Positions 1 to 8,686 of a DNA stretch of 64,000 bases are shown here, piece after piece. Source of the DNA: Burkholderia stabilis. Its GTDB lineage: Bacteria; Pseudomonadota; Gammaproteobacteria; Burkholderiales; Burkholderiaceae. Each line of letters begins with the position of its first letter. Position 1 is the first letter of the stretch. Under the pieces are notes generated by a model. The model saw only the letters and a list, made by a program, of their open reading frames with translations, had not been told where the DNA came from and made no database searches. The stretch lies in assembly GCF_001742165.1 (NCBI RefSeq), contig NZ_CP016442.1, positions 2,604,001 to 2,668,000 on the forward strand, read 5' to 3'. The translations under genes and the position numbers were made by a program.

Positions 1-3
1 AAC

Positions 4-603
4 ATGAGCATGCTGGCCAGCCGCAGCCCGGCCGATCAGTCGACGCTGCGGGGGATGAAAGCGGCCAGCGACGCGGCGCAGAAGCGCTACGAAAAACTGA
101 TCGCCGAAGCGCCGAAGGACTATACGACGGTCTGGGAGCGTCTCGAAAAGGAGTCGGCAAAGAAGCTGCGCCAGGCAACTTATCAGGACGGCCTGCGGCA
201 ATCCGCGGAGCGCATTCGGAACACGCCGGATTCGTGGGATTCCAACAACAAGGCGAGCGCGGATGCAGTCGAAGCGGCCATGCTGCCCGAAGCCCAGATG
301 GAGCTGGTGTCGGCCTGGAAAGAGGGGATCGAAGGCAAGCACCCGCTTCCGCCGGACGTGATGGCGTTGTTCGACATGCTCGTTCACGACACGTTGCTGA
401 CGAGCTGGCAGGACCATGTGCTTGCGCCGTCGCTGTACTTCCGCACGCGGGACAAGGACGAATTCGGTTCGAGCAATTTCGACAAGGAAGCGAAGCAGCG
501 CAAGAAAGACGATCTCGCTGCCGCGCGCATCGATCAGGCGGCGAAGCAGAGCCAGGAATGGGCCAAGGGCTACAAGGGTGGCGCGACGCCGCCCATTCAT
601 TGA
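4..603 (+). CDS. Hypothetical protein, probably the C-terminal part of a larger gene; possible T6SS lipase-effector tail
   Basis: The reading frame is open to the window edge, and only three bases precede the first ATG, so the true start cannot be seen. The 199 visible residues are charged and mostly helical in character, with no signal peptide or membrane segment. A VHDT motif (residues 127-130) followed by an LYFR stretch near the C-terminus resembles the histidine-containing tail of T6SS phospholipase (Tle-type) effectors, where a late His completes a Ser-Asp-His triad. That is a weak motif-level inference; the nucleophile region would lie outside the window. A gene for a membrane protein follows at 676 and the tagN-tagF-tssM block lies just beyond, which suits an effector locus. 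It could equally be an unrelated hypothetical protein. Confidence 0.6.
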   Translation: MSMLASRSPADQSTLRGMKAASDAAQKRYEKLIAEAPKDYTTVWERLEKESAKKLRQATYQDGLRQSAERIRNTPDSWDSNNKASADAVEAAMLPEAQMELVSAWKEGIEGKHPLPPDVMALFDMLVHDTLLTSWQDHVLAPSLYFRTRDKDEFGSSNFDKEAKQRKKDDLAAARIDQAAKQSQEWAKGYKGGATPPIH

Positions 604-626
604 CGGTCGGCAGCCGGCCATGAAAA

Positions 627-656
627 ACGGGCGGCGACATTCCTGTCGCCGCCCGT
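627..656 (-). terminator. GC-rich hairpin with U-run for leftward transcription
   Basis: An 11-bp perfect stem (628-638 with 645-655) has a six-base loop. On the minus strand it is followed by five T residues (A-run 623-627 on the plus strand), so as an intrinsic terminator it works leftward. On the plus strand it still forms a hairpin between the first gene and the membrane-protein gene, without a U-run. Confidence 0.5.
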
Positions 657-675
657 CGATGTTCGGAGCCATGCC

Positions 676-1452
676 ATGAGCAATGAGGTCGTCGCTAAAG
701 GCACGGAGAAATCACTGTCGCCAGCCGTCGCTCAGGCTGTATGGGCAGGAATTCTGCTGAACGCGCTGGCGGTTGCGCTGGCGTTTACCGCTTACCAGTT
801 CGATTACGGTGTGTCGAGCTTGCCCGGGAAAATCAGCGTGGCGATTGCCGTGGTATGCGTAGCAACGCCGGTGATTTGCTGGGTCGCGTGCCGGGGCACA
901 CAGAAATTCATCGTCTATGGATGGCTCAGGTTGATCAGCTTGCTGTCGGCTTATGCGCTGATCGGGCTCGCCTTTTACTTCTACTACTTCGTTTTTGCCC
1001 CGATGCCGATCCTCGCGCGAATCGCCGGATTGGTGATCGGAGGCGGGCTCACCCTCTACTGGCTGGCGTATTCCTGCGTCGCACTGTCCCGCCATGTCGT
1101 CTCTTCGGATTTCGAGAGCAGGGCGTTCGATGTCGATGACGATGCGATCGTCTGCCGGAAGGACTTCTTCGAGATTCTGGACGCGATCTATGCCGAGAGA
1201 AGCCCGTTCGTCAAATGGCATTCATGGATCGTCATGGCGCTTGCGCCATTCTTTCTCGTGCTCGGCCGACTGCTGTCGATGTACTTCGGGACGGGAGGCG
1301 TGCTGTTCTTTGTCGCGGCCGTCACGTTCCCCGCATCGCTGTGGTTGATCGGCATCATGGTCCGGGTCGGCGTGACGATGATCCAGTTGCCGCGCACGAT
1401 GGAACGCAAATACCGGAAGCCGGTGCTGATGGCGCCTGACGCATCGTTCTAG
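676..1452 (+). CDS. Hypothetical multi-pass membrane protein (258 aa), candidate immunity or accessory protein
   Basis: The family is not recognised. The protein has about five or six hydrophobic segments: near residues 18-40, 52-72, 82-102, 110-135, 180-205 and 212-235. A soluble acidic stretch at about 140-175 lies between them. A GGAG ribosome site at 665-668 supports the ATG at 676 over the ATG at 671. It lies downstream of a possible effector C-terminus and next to T6SS accessory genes, so an immunity role is conceivable, but nothing in the sequence proves it. It converges with tagN. Confidence 0.65.
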   Translation: MSNEVVAKGTEKSLSPAVAQAVWAGILLNALAVALAFTAYQFDYGVSSLPGKISVAIAVVCVATPVICWVACRGTQKFIVYGWLRLISLLSAYALIGLAFYFYYFVFAPMPILARIAGLVIGGGLTLYWLAYSCVALSRHVVSSDFESRAFDVDDDAIVCRKDFFEILDAIYAERSPFVKWHSWIVMALAPFFLVLGRLLSMYFGTGGVLFFVAAVTFPASLWLIGIMVRVGVTMIQLPRTMERKYRKPVLMAPDASF

Positions 1453-1462
1453 CAGATGTCAT

Positions 1463-1526
1463 CCGGCGGTCGGCTTCCGCCGGCACCACGGAATGACGGC
1501 AGGCGGCCCGCATAAAAGGGCCGCCG
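1463..1526. terminator. Two hairpins between convergent genes
   Basis: The first hairpin pairs 1463-1469 with 1477-1483 (7 bp). The second pairs about 1502-1509 with 1518-1525 (8 bp) around an A-rich loop. They fill the short gap between the rightward membrane-protein gene and leftward tagN. Neither has a long U-run, so terminator function is inferred from position. Confidence 0.4.
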
Positions 1527-1532
1527 CCTCGC

Positions 1533-2483
1533 CTACTGCCCCACCCGGAACTCGATCCGCCGATTCCTCGCCCGCCCATCCGCCGTATCGTTCGGCGCGA
1601 TCGGCTGATCCGGCCCGACGCCCGTCGTCGTCATCTGCTGCGGCGGAATGCTCTTCGTGATCAGATAACCCTTCACCGCGTCCGCACGCGCCTGGCTCAG
1701 CGCGATGTTCGACGTCCGGTTCCCCGAGTTGTCCGTGTGGCCGATGATGTCGACCGTGCGGTTCTGCATCTTCGAGAGCGCGGCCGCCATCTGGTCGAGA
1801 ATCAGCCTGCCCTGCGGCGTCAGCGTCGCGCTGCCGGTTTCGAACTCGATCGTCCGGTTCGCGAGCGTCTGGTCGAGCACGCCCTGCTCGGACGCCGACA
1901 CGCGCAGCCCGTTCTTGATCGTATACGTCGGGTTCAGCGTGTTCGCCATGTCGCTCGCGAGCTGCTGGCGCTGCGCCTCGTTGTGCACCTCGCCCTTCAT
2001 CTCGATCTGCGTGCCGTTGATCTTCAGTTGCCCCTTGCTGATCTGCTTGAGCTGCGCGCCGAGCAGCTTCTGCACGTTCGCGCTCCAGTTCGGCGGCGTC
2101 GCGACGTCGCCGACCTCGATCTGGTCGACGACGTTCGTCGCACCGTAGGTATCGCGCAGCTTCTGCAGCACGGCGGCCTTGGTCGCCTCGTCGGGCACCT
2201 TGCCGCCGACGACCACCTGCCCGGGCGCCGCGTTCGCGGGCGGCGGCGTGATGGTGCCGGCCGTGCCGTGCACCACCGTGCCGGACGCGTTCGCCGGCAC
2301 GGCGCCGGGGTTCGCGTTCGACGAAGGCAGTGCGGTCGTCGCGACCGTGCCGTTGCCGACCGGCGTGACGGTCGCGCCCGTGTTCTGCGCGAAGGCCGCG
2401 CCGCTGGCGACGAGGCCGGCGGCGAAGAGGGCGGCGAGGACGGGCGAGAAGCGCGCGCGTCTGGCGTGAATCGTGCGGCGCAT
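1533..2483 (-). CDS. tagN: OmpA-family protein of the T6SS cluster (TagN-like)
   Basis: The protein has 316 residues. An N-terminal signal peptide (basic start, hydrophobic core, AFAQ cleavage site near residue 32) is followed by a Pro/Ala/Thr linker, a BON-like middle region and a C-terminal OmpA domain. The OmpA domain shows the GHTDNSGN segment, an ALSQARADAVKGYL helix and the closing NRRIEF motif. It should anchor to peptidoglycan in the periplasm. The ATG at 2483 was chosen because a GGAGG site precedes it and the signal peptide starts there; a longer frame exists but reads into tagF. Only 4 nt separate it from the tagF stop, so it is the last gene of tssM-tagF-tagN. The tagN name follows cluster position in Burkholderia. 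Confidence 0.85.
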   Translation of the reverse strand: MRRTIHARRARFSPVLAALFAAGLVASGAAFAQNTGATVTPVGNGTVATTALPSSNANPGAVPANASGTVVHGTAGTITPPPANAAPGQVVVGGKVPDEATKAAVLQKLRDTYGATNVVDQIEVGDVATPPNWSANVQKLLGAQLKQISKGQLKINGTQIEMKGEVHNEAQRQQLASDMANTLNPTYTIKNGLRVSASEQGVLDQTLANRTIEFETGSATLTPQGRLILDQMAAALSKMQNRTVDIIGHTDNSGNRTSNIALSQARADAVKGYLITKSIPPQQMTTTGVGPDQPIAPNDTADGRARNRRIEFRVGQ

Positions 2484-2487
2484 CCCG

Positions 2488-3477
2488 TCAGCCTCCGATG
2501 AACGCTTCGCGGAACGCGTCGATGGCGACGCGCAGCGAGAGTTGCGGTTGGTCGAGGTAGCTGACGAGCTTGCTGATCTGGTGATCGTTTTGCGCATGGG
2601 CGTCGATCCACTCGGGATCGTCGATGTCGATGTTGTGGGCGGCGTAGGTCTGCGGATCGACGACGCTCAGCAGGGTCTTCGCCGACGCGCCGTTGAAACC
2701 GATGATGAGCCGTTCGCGCTCGGCGATCGTGCCGATGAAGATGGCCAGCTCGAAGTCGGCCTGCGCGACGAACGGCGCGATCAGTTCGAGCCAGAACGCG
2801 GCGACCAGGCTGCGGTAGAACGGATCGACCGGCAGCGGCAGCGTGAGGCCGCGCTCGATGTGCGACGAGCCGCTTTGCATCACCGGCCGCAGCAGCGAAC
2901 CGAGCGCGAGCATCGCACCGCGCAGCCGCACGGGGTGGCCGCTTTCGAGCAGCATTTCCTGCAGGCCGTACAGCGACTGGTGTTCGACGAAATCGTTGAA
3001 GGCGCCGTCATGCGACGTGCCGGGGCCGCCGACGTCGATCGGCACCTGCGTGTCGCCGAGCGCCTGCAGCGCGCCGGGCGGTTCGTCCTTGCCGAGCAGC
3101 GGCGGGATCTGCGACGCGACGCGCGACCACAGCCGCGCGAACGCGAGCGGGCTGCGCGCGAGGAACGCGAGCGGCCGGTCGACTTCGAGCGCCGTCGCGC
3201 CGAGGAACGGGAAGCGGCGCATCGACACGTCGTGGCTCGCGACCATGTGGCCCGCGATCGCGAGCTTGCTGCGCGAACCGAGGAACGCGAAATGCATCGG
3301 CTTCGCATCCTCGTAGACGAGCTTCCAGCGCGGATCTTCCGCGAGCAGTTCGAGCGCCTGCGCGATCCAGCGATCGAGCGTCTGCAGCAGCTGCGGATTG
3401 TGCGGGCTCTTCACGAAGTCGCCGCGCGACGGAATCTTGCCGAAGTAGGCGATCTGCGCCTGTACGGTTTGCGTCAT
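2488..3477 (-). CDS. tagF: T6SS-associated protein TagF (DUF2094)
   Basis: The 329-residue protein begins with the family's typical IAYFGKIPSRGDFV segment. This matches TagF/ImpM (DUF2094) proteins, which act as post-translational repressors of T6SS firing in species where they have been studied. The ATG overlaps the tssM stop in an ATGA arrangement (3474-3477), implying translational coupling. A longer upstream frame is only the shadow of tssM. No membrane segment or signal is present, so it should be cytoplasmic. No PppA phosphatase or PpkA kinase gene is visible here, so a phosphorylation-based control partner cannot be shown. Confidence 0.92.
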   Translation of the reverse strand: MTQTVQAQIAYFGKIPSRGDFVKSPHNPQLLQTLDRWIAQALELLAEDPRWKLVYEDAKPMHFAFLGSRSKLAIAGHMVASHDVSMRRFPFLGATALEVDRPLAFLARSPLAFARLWSRVASQIPPLLGKDEPPGALQALGDTQVPIDVGGPGTSHDGAFNDFVEHQSLYGLQEMLLESGHPVRLRGAMLALGSLLRPVMQSGSSHIERGLTLPLPVDPFYRSLVAAFWLELIAPFVAQADFELAIFIGTIAERERLIIGFNGASAKTLLSVVDPQTYAAHNIDIDDPEWIDAHAQNDHQISKLVSYLDQPQLSLRVAIDAFREAFIGG

Positions 3478-6400
3478 TGCGCCCCCTGTGCATTCGTTGC
3501 GTTGGCGGCCGCGACGGCCGGCGCTGCGCCCGGCGTGCCCGTGCCGGACTGCGTCGCGTTCTGCGCGGCGCCCGCGCTCGCGTCGGCGACCGACGACGGC
3601 AGCTGCAGGCCGCGCAGGCTCTGCTGCTGCGGCTGGTCGCCGCCACCGCCCGACGGTTGCGACGTGCTGATGATGCGCATCGTCACCGACACGTTCACGC
3701 TGCCCTGTACCCACGTCAGGTCGAAGGTGCCGTCCGGACGGCGCTTGCGCTGCGCCGAGTTGATCAGCTTCTCGAGACCGTAGCGGCCCGGCTCGTTGAC
3801 GAGCTGCACCGTGCGGCCGTCGAAGGTCGTCGCGGACAGCGTCGCGCCCGGCGAGCCCTGCGGGTTCGGCCACACGAAGTTGGTCCATTGCGGCGGTGTG
3901 TTGCGGTAGCGCAGCTGCTGGCCGTCGATCGCGATCGTGTATTCCGTCGTGCCCGTGCTCGGCTGCGGCAGGATCTGGAACACGGTCTGCGGCTCGGACG
4001 CCGCGGCCGCGCCGCCTGCCGCACCACCGGCGAGTGGTGCGACCCAGCGCGCGAAGCCGTTCGTGAAGTCCGGCGTGAGCCCGATGCCCATGTCGCCCCA
4101 CGTGCGGGCGGCGAGCGTGTCGCCGCGGCGCACCGCGAGCGGCCCGAGCGTCGTGCCGACGAACTTCGCGATCGAGCCGTCCGGACCGAACACCTGCGCG
4201 ATCTCGCCGGCGCCGGCTTCGACCTTCGCGCTCGCCGCGAACGGGTACTTCGTCGCGAGCGAGCTCTGGAACGGCTGGTAGACCTGCGCGTTCCACACCT
4301 TGTTGACTTCGGCGCTGGCCGGCTGGATCACGACCGCGAACGCCTGCATCAGCGGCCGCACCAGCAGCGGACGCAGCGACTTGCGTTGCGAATCGGTGAG
4401 GCCCGTCAGCATCTGCTCGTCGACGAGCTTCAGCGAATCGGCGAGCTCCGAACCGTTGCCGTCGAGCGTCTGCTGCATCAGCTGGCGCGCGCCCGGGCCC
4501 GGGTCGCCCTGGTTCTTGATCACGTTGAAGCGGGTCCGGACCTTCGACAGCGAATCCATGTAGCCCTTGAGCATCGACGTGCCGTCATGCGTCGCGACGA
4601 TCCGCGCGAGCCCGATGAATTCCTGGCCGATCGGACCCATCGGCACCTCGGCCGGATTGCCGTTGATGTCGATGTTGGCGGCCGCCACCTGGCCGGCCTG
4701 CGTGCGCGTGAACAGCTGCTTGACCCAGTTCACGACGCCCGTCTGCGCCTTCTTGATCGCCACGTTCGCGAGCGACGGGTTGTCCCACGACGTCTGGTCG
4801 TACGCGGTCTCGAGGATCTTGCGGATCGGCGAATCCTGCGGGTCGCCGAGGCGGTTCATCCCGTCGACGGCCTGGCCGAAGCTGCTGAAGCCCTGTACCG
4901 CGATGCCCTGCATGAACTTCTGCCAGTGCTGCGCGTATTCGGTCTTGTACATGCCGACGAGCGTCTTCTGGATCTGCTCGGGGCTGCCCTCGAGCGTCAG
5001 GTCGTCCTGCGTCGACGTGTTCAGCACCCAGTCCTTCGCCTGCAGTTCCTTGGTCGCCGCGTCGCGGATCGCCGGCTGCACGTAGTCGAACCACGCTTCG
5101 CGCGTGAACGTGCCCGGAATCGCGTAGCTGCCGGCCACGAGGCCCTGGTTGCCGTCGCCGACGATGCGCGCGATGGTCATCGGCGCGAAGCGGGTCGACG
5201 CGCGTGCCTTGATTTCCTCGTAGACGCGCTGGCGGGCCGGCATGCCGCGCACGACGCGGCGCAGGTTCTCGCGGGTCTGGTCGACGAGCGCGAGGTTCGC
5301 GTCGATCATCGGCCAGTCGTCGTCGTTCACGCGGGCGAGGTAGAACGAGATCATGCGCTCGGCGCTCTTGATCATCTCGTCACGCGGCATGTTGCCGCGA
5401 TTCGTCTCGAGCCAGCCGCGCCAGAAACGTGCGAGCTGGTCGGTCAGGTGCGCCTGCTCGACGTGACGCTTGTCGGACAGCATCAGGTACGTCTTGAGCG
5501 CGTTGTACGCGTCCTGCACGTTGGTCGGCGACGCATCGCTGTAGAGGCCGCCTTGCGGCGCGGCCTGCTGCTGCGGGGCGGCGGCCTGCGCGGCGCCGGA
5601 AGCGGCGAGGGCGGCGCCGGCCAGCGGCGCGGCGCCCGCGGCGTTCGTCGAAACCGGCAGCGCGCCGGCCTGCACGGCGCCCGACTCGGGCGGGCGCGTC
5701 ATCGGCACGAGCTGTTCGGGGTGCGCGTTCACGTCCTTCATGAACGACGCGAGGTTCTGCGAGACCGGCGCGAGCAGGATCTGGCGCACGCCGTTGTAGT
5801 ACTCGGTCAGCAGATGCTGTTCGAGACGGTCGCCCTGGTACAGGCCGAGCGAAACCGACAGCGGCTTGTCGCGGCGGAACTGTTCGAGCTGCTCGATCCG
5901 GTCTTCCAGGATGTCCATCGCCTGCAGGCGCGACTGCAGGTCGTTGCGGCCCTGCTGCAGGCGCGTGACGTTGTCGAGGTCGGCCTGCACGTTCGCGACG
6001 AGCTGCTGGTTGCCGATCGTCGACCAGGTCCAGCCGCCGAGCGCGATCGCGAGCGCCGCGACGAAGCCGAAGAAGGTCGCGTAGCGCAGCCGCGTCTTGG
6101 TCGGGCTCGCGAACTGGCGCACCGTCTGGCGGTCCGCGAAGATCACCTTCGAGAACAGGTCGCGCAGGAAGAAGCCGTTCTTCGAGAAGGCGCTGTGCGG
6201 CTTCGGCAGCGCGTTCGCGTCGAGGCCGAAGCGATGCGCGATGCGCTGCGCGGCCGTGCTGTTGGTTTCGCCTTCCTGCAGCGCGCTCGTGAAGTAGAAG
6301 CCGCGGAAAATAGGCTTGTACTGGAACGGGTTGTTCTCGAACAGCGTCGCGAGGAACGCGCGCAGCGACGGCTTGATCGTCGAGAATTCGAGCGGGAAGC

Positions 6401-7418
6401 TCAACTGGCCCGGCGACAGCTGGTTGCCGCGCGACAGCGACAGCTGCGCGACGCTGATCTCCTTCAGCCCTTCGTAGAGTTCCTCGAAGTGCGTGTCGAA
6501 CTGCGCGACGACGTCACGCTTGTCGTCGGGCTCGTAGGGCAGGGTGGCGCCCCACACGCGGTCGTACTCGTGCTTGTCGCTGCTGCTGAAGAATTCGGTG
6601 AAGCCGGTGATCAGGTCGGCCTTCGTGAACATCACGTACACCGGCGCGAACACCTCGAGCTTTTCCGTCAGCTCCTGAACGCGCTGGCGGAGGTTTTTCG
6701 CGAGGTTGATCGCGAATTCGGGGCGGTTGCCGGTGAGTTCGGCGATGCTCGCCGTGACGATGATGCCGTTGATCGGCGCCTTCGGACGGTAACGCTTGAG
6801 CAGGCCGAGGAAGCCGAGCCATTCGCTGCGGTCTTCCTCGTGCACCGAATAGCGGCCGGCCGTGTCGAGCAGGATCCCTTCGGTCGTGAAGAACCAGTCG
6901 CAGTTACGCGTGCCGCCGATGCCGTGGATGACGGCGCTGTTCTTGTCCGCGAACGGGAACTGCAGGCCGGAATTGAGCACGGCGCTGCTCTTGCCCGCAG
7001 CCGGGTTGCCGATCACGATGTACCACGGCAGTTCGTACAGTGCGGAGCCGCCCGAGACCTGGCCGATCTTCGACGTCTTGATCGTCTTCACCGCGTCCGA
7101 CAGGCGCGTGCGCAGCACGTCGAGGTCGGCCGTCTTCGCATCGGGCGCGAGCGCGGCGGCGGCGGGCGCGGCGATCTTGCCGGTTTCCGCCTGCTCCTCC
7201 AGCACCTGGCCGAGCTGCTGGTTCGCGCGCTTCACGCGCCAGCGGCGCCACAGCGCGACGACGAGCCACAGCGCGAGGATCGCCGCGAAGGCGATCGCCG
7301 CCCACAGGAGCGGCAGCTGCAGCATGTCGGCGACGATGAAGAGGATCGCCGCTAGCGCGACGATCCCGACAATCGAGAGCGTTCGCGGATGAGTCAGCAC
7401 GTTGAGGATGCGTTGCAT
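3474..7418 (-). CDS. tssM: T6SS inner-membrane protein TssM (IcmF family)
   Basis: The 1314-residue protein has two N-terminal transmembrane helices (about residues 13-32 and 36-57). A cytoplasmic NTPase-like domain follows, with Walker A GNPAAGKS at 137-144, then a third membrane helix near residues 450-470 and a long periplasmic C-terminal region containing an Ala-rich linker. This is the IcmF/TssM layout; TssM forms the membrane complex with TssL and TssJ. The ATG at 7418 gives the usual MQRIL-type N-terminus. An in-frame TTG at 7508 would add 30 unlikely residues. A strong ribosome site is not obvious. tssL, tssJ and tssK are not in this window. Confidence 0.95.
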   Translation of the reverse strand: MQRILNVLTHPRTLSIVGIVALAAILFIVADMLQLPLLWAAIAFAAILALWLVVALWRRWRVKRANQQLGQVLEEQAETGKIAAPAAAALAPDAKTADLDVLRTRLSDAVKTIKTSKIGQVSGGSALYELPWYIVIGNPAAGKSSAVLNSGLQFPFADKNSAVIHGIGGTRNCDWFFTTEGILLDTAGRYSVHEEDRSEWLGFLGLLKRYRPKAPINGIIVTASIAELTGNRPEFAINLAKNLRQRVQELTEKLEVFAPVYVMFTKADLITGFTEFFSSSDKHEYDRVWGATLPYEPDDKRDVVAQFDTHFEELYEGLKEISVAQLSLSRGNQLSPGQLSFPLEFSTIKPSLRAFLATLFENNPFQYKPIFRGFYFTSALQEGETNSTAAQRIAHRFGLDANALPKPHSAFSKNGFFLRDLFSKVIFADRQTVRQFASPTKTRLRYATFFGFVAALAIALGGWTWSTIGNQQLVANVQADLDNVTRLQQGRNDLQSRLQAMDILEDRIEQLEQFRRDKPLSVSLGLYQGDRLEQHLLTEYYNGVRQILLAPVSQNLASFMKDVNAHPEQLVPMTRPPESGAVQAGALPVSTNAAGAAPLAGAALAASGAAQAAAPQQQAAPQGGLYSDASPTNVQDAYNALKTYLMLSDKRHVEQAHLTDQLARFWRGWLETNRGNMPRDEMIKSAERMISFYLARVNDDDWPMIDANLALVDQTRENLRRVVRGMPARQRVYEEIKARASTRFAPMTIARIVGDGNQGLVAGSYAIPGTFTREAWFDYVQPAIRDAATKELQAKDWVLNTSTQDDLTLEGSPEQIQKTLVGMYKTEYAQHWQKFMQGIAVQGFSSFGQAVDGMNRLGDPQDSPIRKILETAYDQTSWDNPSLANVAIKKAQTGVVNWVKQLFTRTQAGQVAAANIDINGNPAEVPMGPIGQEFIGLARIVATHDGTSMLKGYMDSLSKVRTRFNVIKNQGDPGPGARQLMQQTLDGNGSELADSLKLVDEQMLTGLTDSQRKSLRPLLVRPLMQAFAVVIQPASAEVNKVWNAQVYQPFQSSLATKYPFAASAKVEAGAGEIAQVFGPDGSIAKFVGTTLGPLAVRRGDTLAARTWGDMGIGLTPDFTNGFARWVAPLAGGAAGGAAAASEPQTVFQILPQPSTGTTEYTIAIDGQQLRYRNTPPQWTNFVWPNPQGSPGATLSATTFDGRTVQLVNEPGRYGLEKLINSAQRKRRPDGTFDLTWVQGSVNVSVTMRIISTSQPSGGGGDQPQQQSLRGLQLPSSVADASAGAAQNATQSGTGTPGAAPAVAAANATNAQGAQ

Positions 7419-7719
7419 AGGACGTTCAGGTTCCGGTGCGATTCGGTAAGGCGACACAGGCGCGCCGAGCGGCAAGGGTGGGGCCGCGATGTGTCGCCAT
7501 GCTGTCAAACGGGATGAAGGGGGCTGGCATCAATGCGCCCGCGGCATCGGAGAAGGCGCGCGCATTAATGAAAGGACGCTGTGAGATTTAAAACGGAAGC
7601 GGCGGCCGGAAAAAATCACGCACCGGAATGCACGATTTTCTACGCCGCCCATATCGTTTCCTGCCGGGATATTAAAAAGCCCCATGCCGCCCTCATTATT
7701 TCCTGTCCGGCAGCCCTGG
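7419..7719. other. Gene-free 301-nt stretch upstream of tssM
   Basis: This stretch separates the tagX stop from the tssM start. It is more AT-rich than its surroundings at about 7565-7690 and holds no credible reading frame. No convincing sigma-70 or sigma-54 element was found. It probably holds the tssM leader, with transcription either reading through from tagX or starting here. Confidence 0.4.
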
Positions 7720-8565
7720 CTAGCTGCCGCGTCCCAGTTTAAAACCGGGTTTATGGTATTCCACGTGCCCGAGATCCATCATTTTCCATCGGCCGCCCCA
7801 GGTCAGGCCGACCTGCTCGGCGACCTGGCCGTACAACTGGTAGCCGCGCATCGCCCAGGGATCTTTCTCGGAAATGACCAGCTTGCCGTCGCGCAGGAAT
7901 GCGTTATCGGCCGCCAGCCCGAATTGGTGATAACTCTGGAAGGCCGCCGCGTTGGTCACGTTGCCGCCCATCGCTGCCAGCCGGTTCTGCCGTTCCGGGC
8001 TCCGGTAACCTTCCAGCAGCGCCATTTCATAACCATATTGTTCGTGCATGATCTTGTAGACCAGCAGCAAACGCGTACGGAAATCCGGATCCAGCAGGTT
8101 CCAGTCGCGGCTCGCATCCTTGAGCGCCGGGCGCACCTGCTCGACTTCCCGGGTGGCGAAGACTTCCGGCGGCAGCGGCGGCGGCGGCACGAGCTGTTCG
8201 CCCTGCAGCAGCGCGGCGATTTTCTCGTCGGGCACGCGCGCCGTGTCGTCGTACTGGAACAATTGCCGGCCGCGTAACGCAATGGCGACCAATGGCGGCG
8301 TCGCAAGAATACCTGCCGATACCATAATCATCAAGCGCCGCCGAACCAGTAAATTTTGCACGTCGTTTAAAGCACCGCGCGTAACGCTTGCCGATTTAAC
8401 AATCTGACTCCGCGTGCGTGCGGCGCGATCGTTCGCACGGCGTGTAAGACGGCCGTGAAACTGGGCGACGGATTCGAAAACGGTCGCGCGGATACCCGGT
8501 AAAAGCAACAGTGCCGCAACTGCTACGGCAAGGGCGAAATAGGCGACGAGTGCGACGGCAATCAA
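7720..8565 (-). CDS. tagX: T6SS peptidoglycan hydrolase TagX (M15-type L,D-endopeptidase)
   Basis: The 281-residue protein has membrane segments at about 3-22 and 78-97 and a C-terminal M15/LAS metallopeptidase domain. The zinc-binding pattern is clear: H213 and D220 in SYHQFGLAAD, and H267 in GHVEYH with nearby acidic E269. TagX is known from Acinetobacter as an L,D-endopeptidase that opens the cell wall for T6SS assembly; the neighbouring tssM supports the same role here. The start is a TTG at 8565 with a GGGGA site 5-6 nt upstream; the predicted membrane anchor begins at once. It is divergent from the tagY-like gene. Confidence 0.88.
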   Translation of the reverse strand: MIAVALVAYFALAVAVAALLLLPGIRATVFESVAQFHGRLTRRANDRAARTRSQIVKSASVTRGALNDVQNLLVRRRLMIMVSAGILATPPLVAIALRGRQLFQYDDTARVPDEKIAALLQGEQLVPPPPLPPEVFATREVEQVRPALKDASRDWNLLDPDFRTRLLLVYKIMHEQYGYEMALLEGYRSPERQNRLAAMGGNVTNAAAFQSYHQFGLAADNAFLRDGKLVISEKDPWAMRGYQLYGQVAEQVGLTWGGRWKMMDLGHVEYHKPGFKLGRGS

Positions 8566-8590
8566 AGAAATCCCCGGAAATTGGAATTGA

Positions 8591-8619
8591 TTGTGTTTTG
8601 CAATGCTTGCTCTTAGAAT
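8591..8619 (+). promoter_or_regulatory. Candidate sigma-70 promoter for the tagY-like gene
   Basis: A TTGTGT -35 (8591-8596) and a TAGAAT -10 (8614-8619) are separated by 17 nt in the 121-nt divergent gap. The -10 is five of six to consensus; the -35 is weak. A three-codon open frame (ATG at 8675, stop 8684-8686) abuts the gene's ATG at 8687 and has the better-placed AGGA site. Confidence 0.35.
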
Positions 8620-8686
8620 CAGGCTGCTTCGAGAGGCCGGGCTATATTATCGCGGTGAATTAAACCAGGATTCAATGAGACGCTGA

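Noticed and set aside
2484..2597. Upstream extension of the OmpA-family gene to 2597
   Set aside because: The extra 38 residues are Ser/Arg-rich, overlap tagF in another frame and would bury the signal peptide. GGAGG supports the start at 2483.
3477..7355. A 1292-codon open frame on the plus strand across tssM
   Set aside because: It is the antisense shadow of tssM in very GC-rich DNA: Arg/Ala/Leu-rich composition, no domain character, and the minus strand holds a clear TssM with Walker A and membrane helices.
7419..7508. Longer TssM start at a TTG (position 7508)
   Set aside because: It would add 30 residues with no family counterpart; the ATG at 7418 gives the expected N-terminus just before the first membrane helix.
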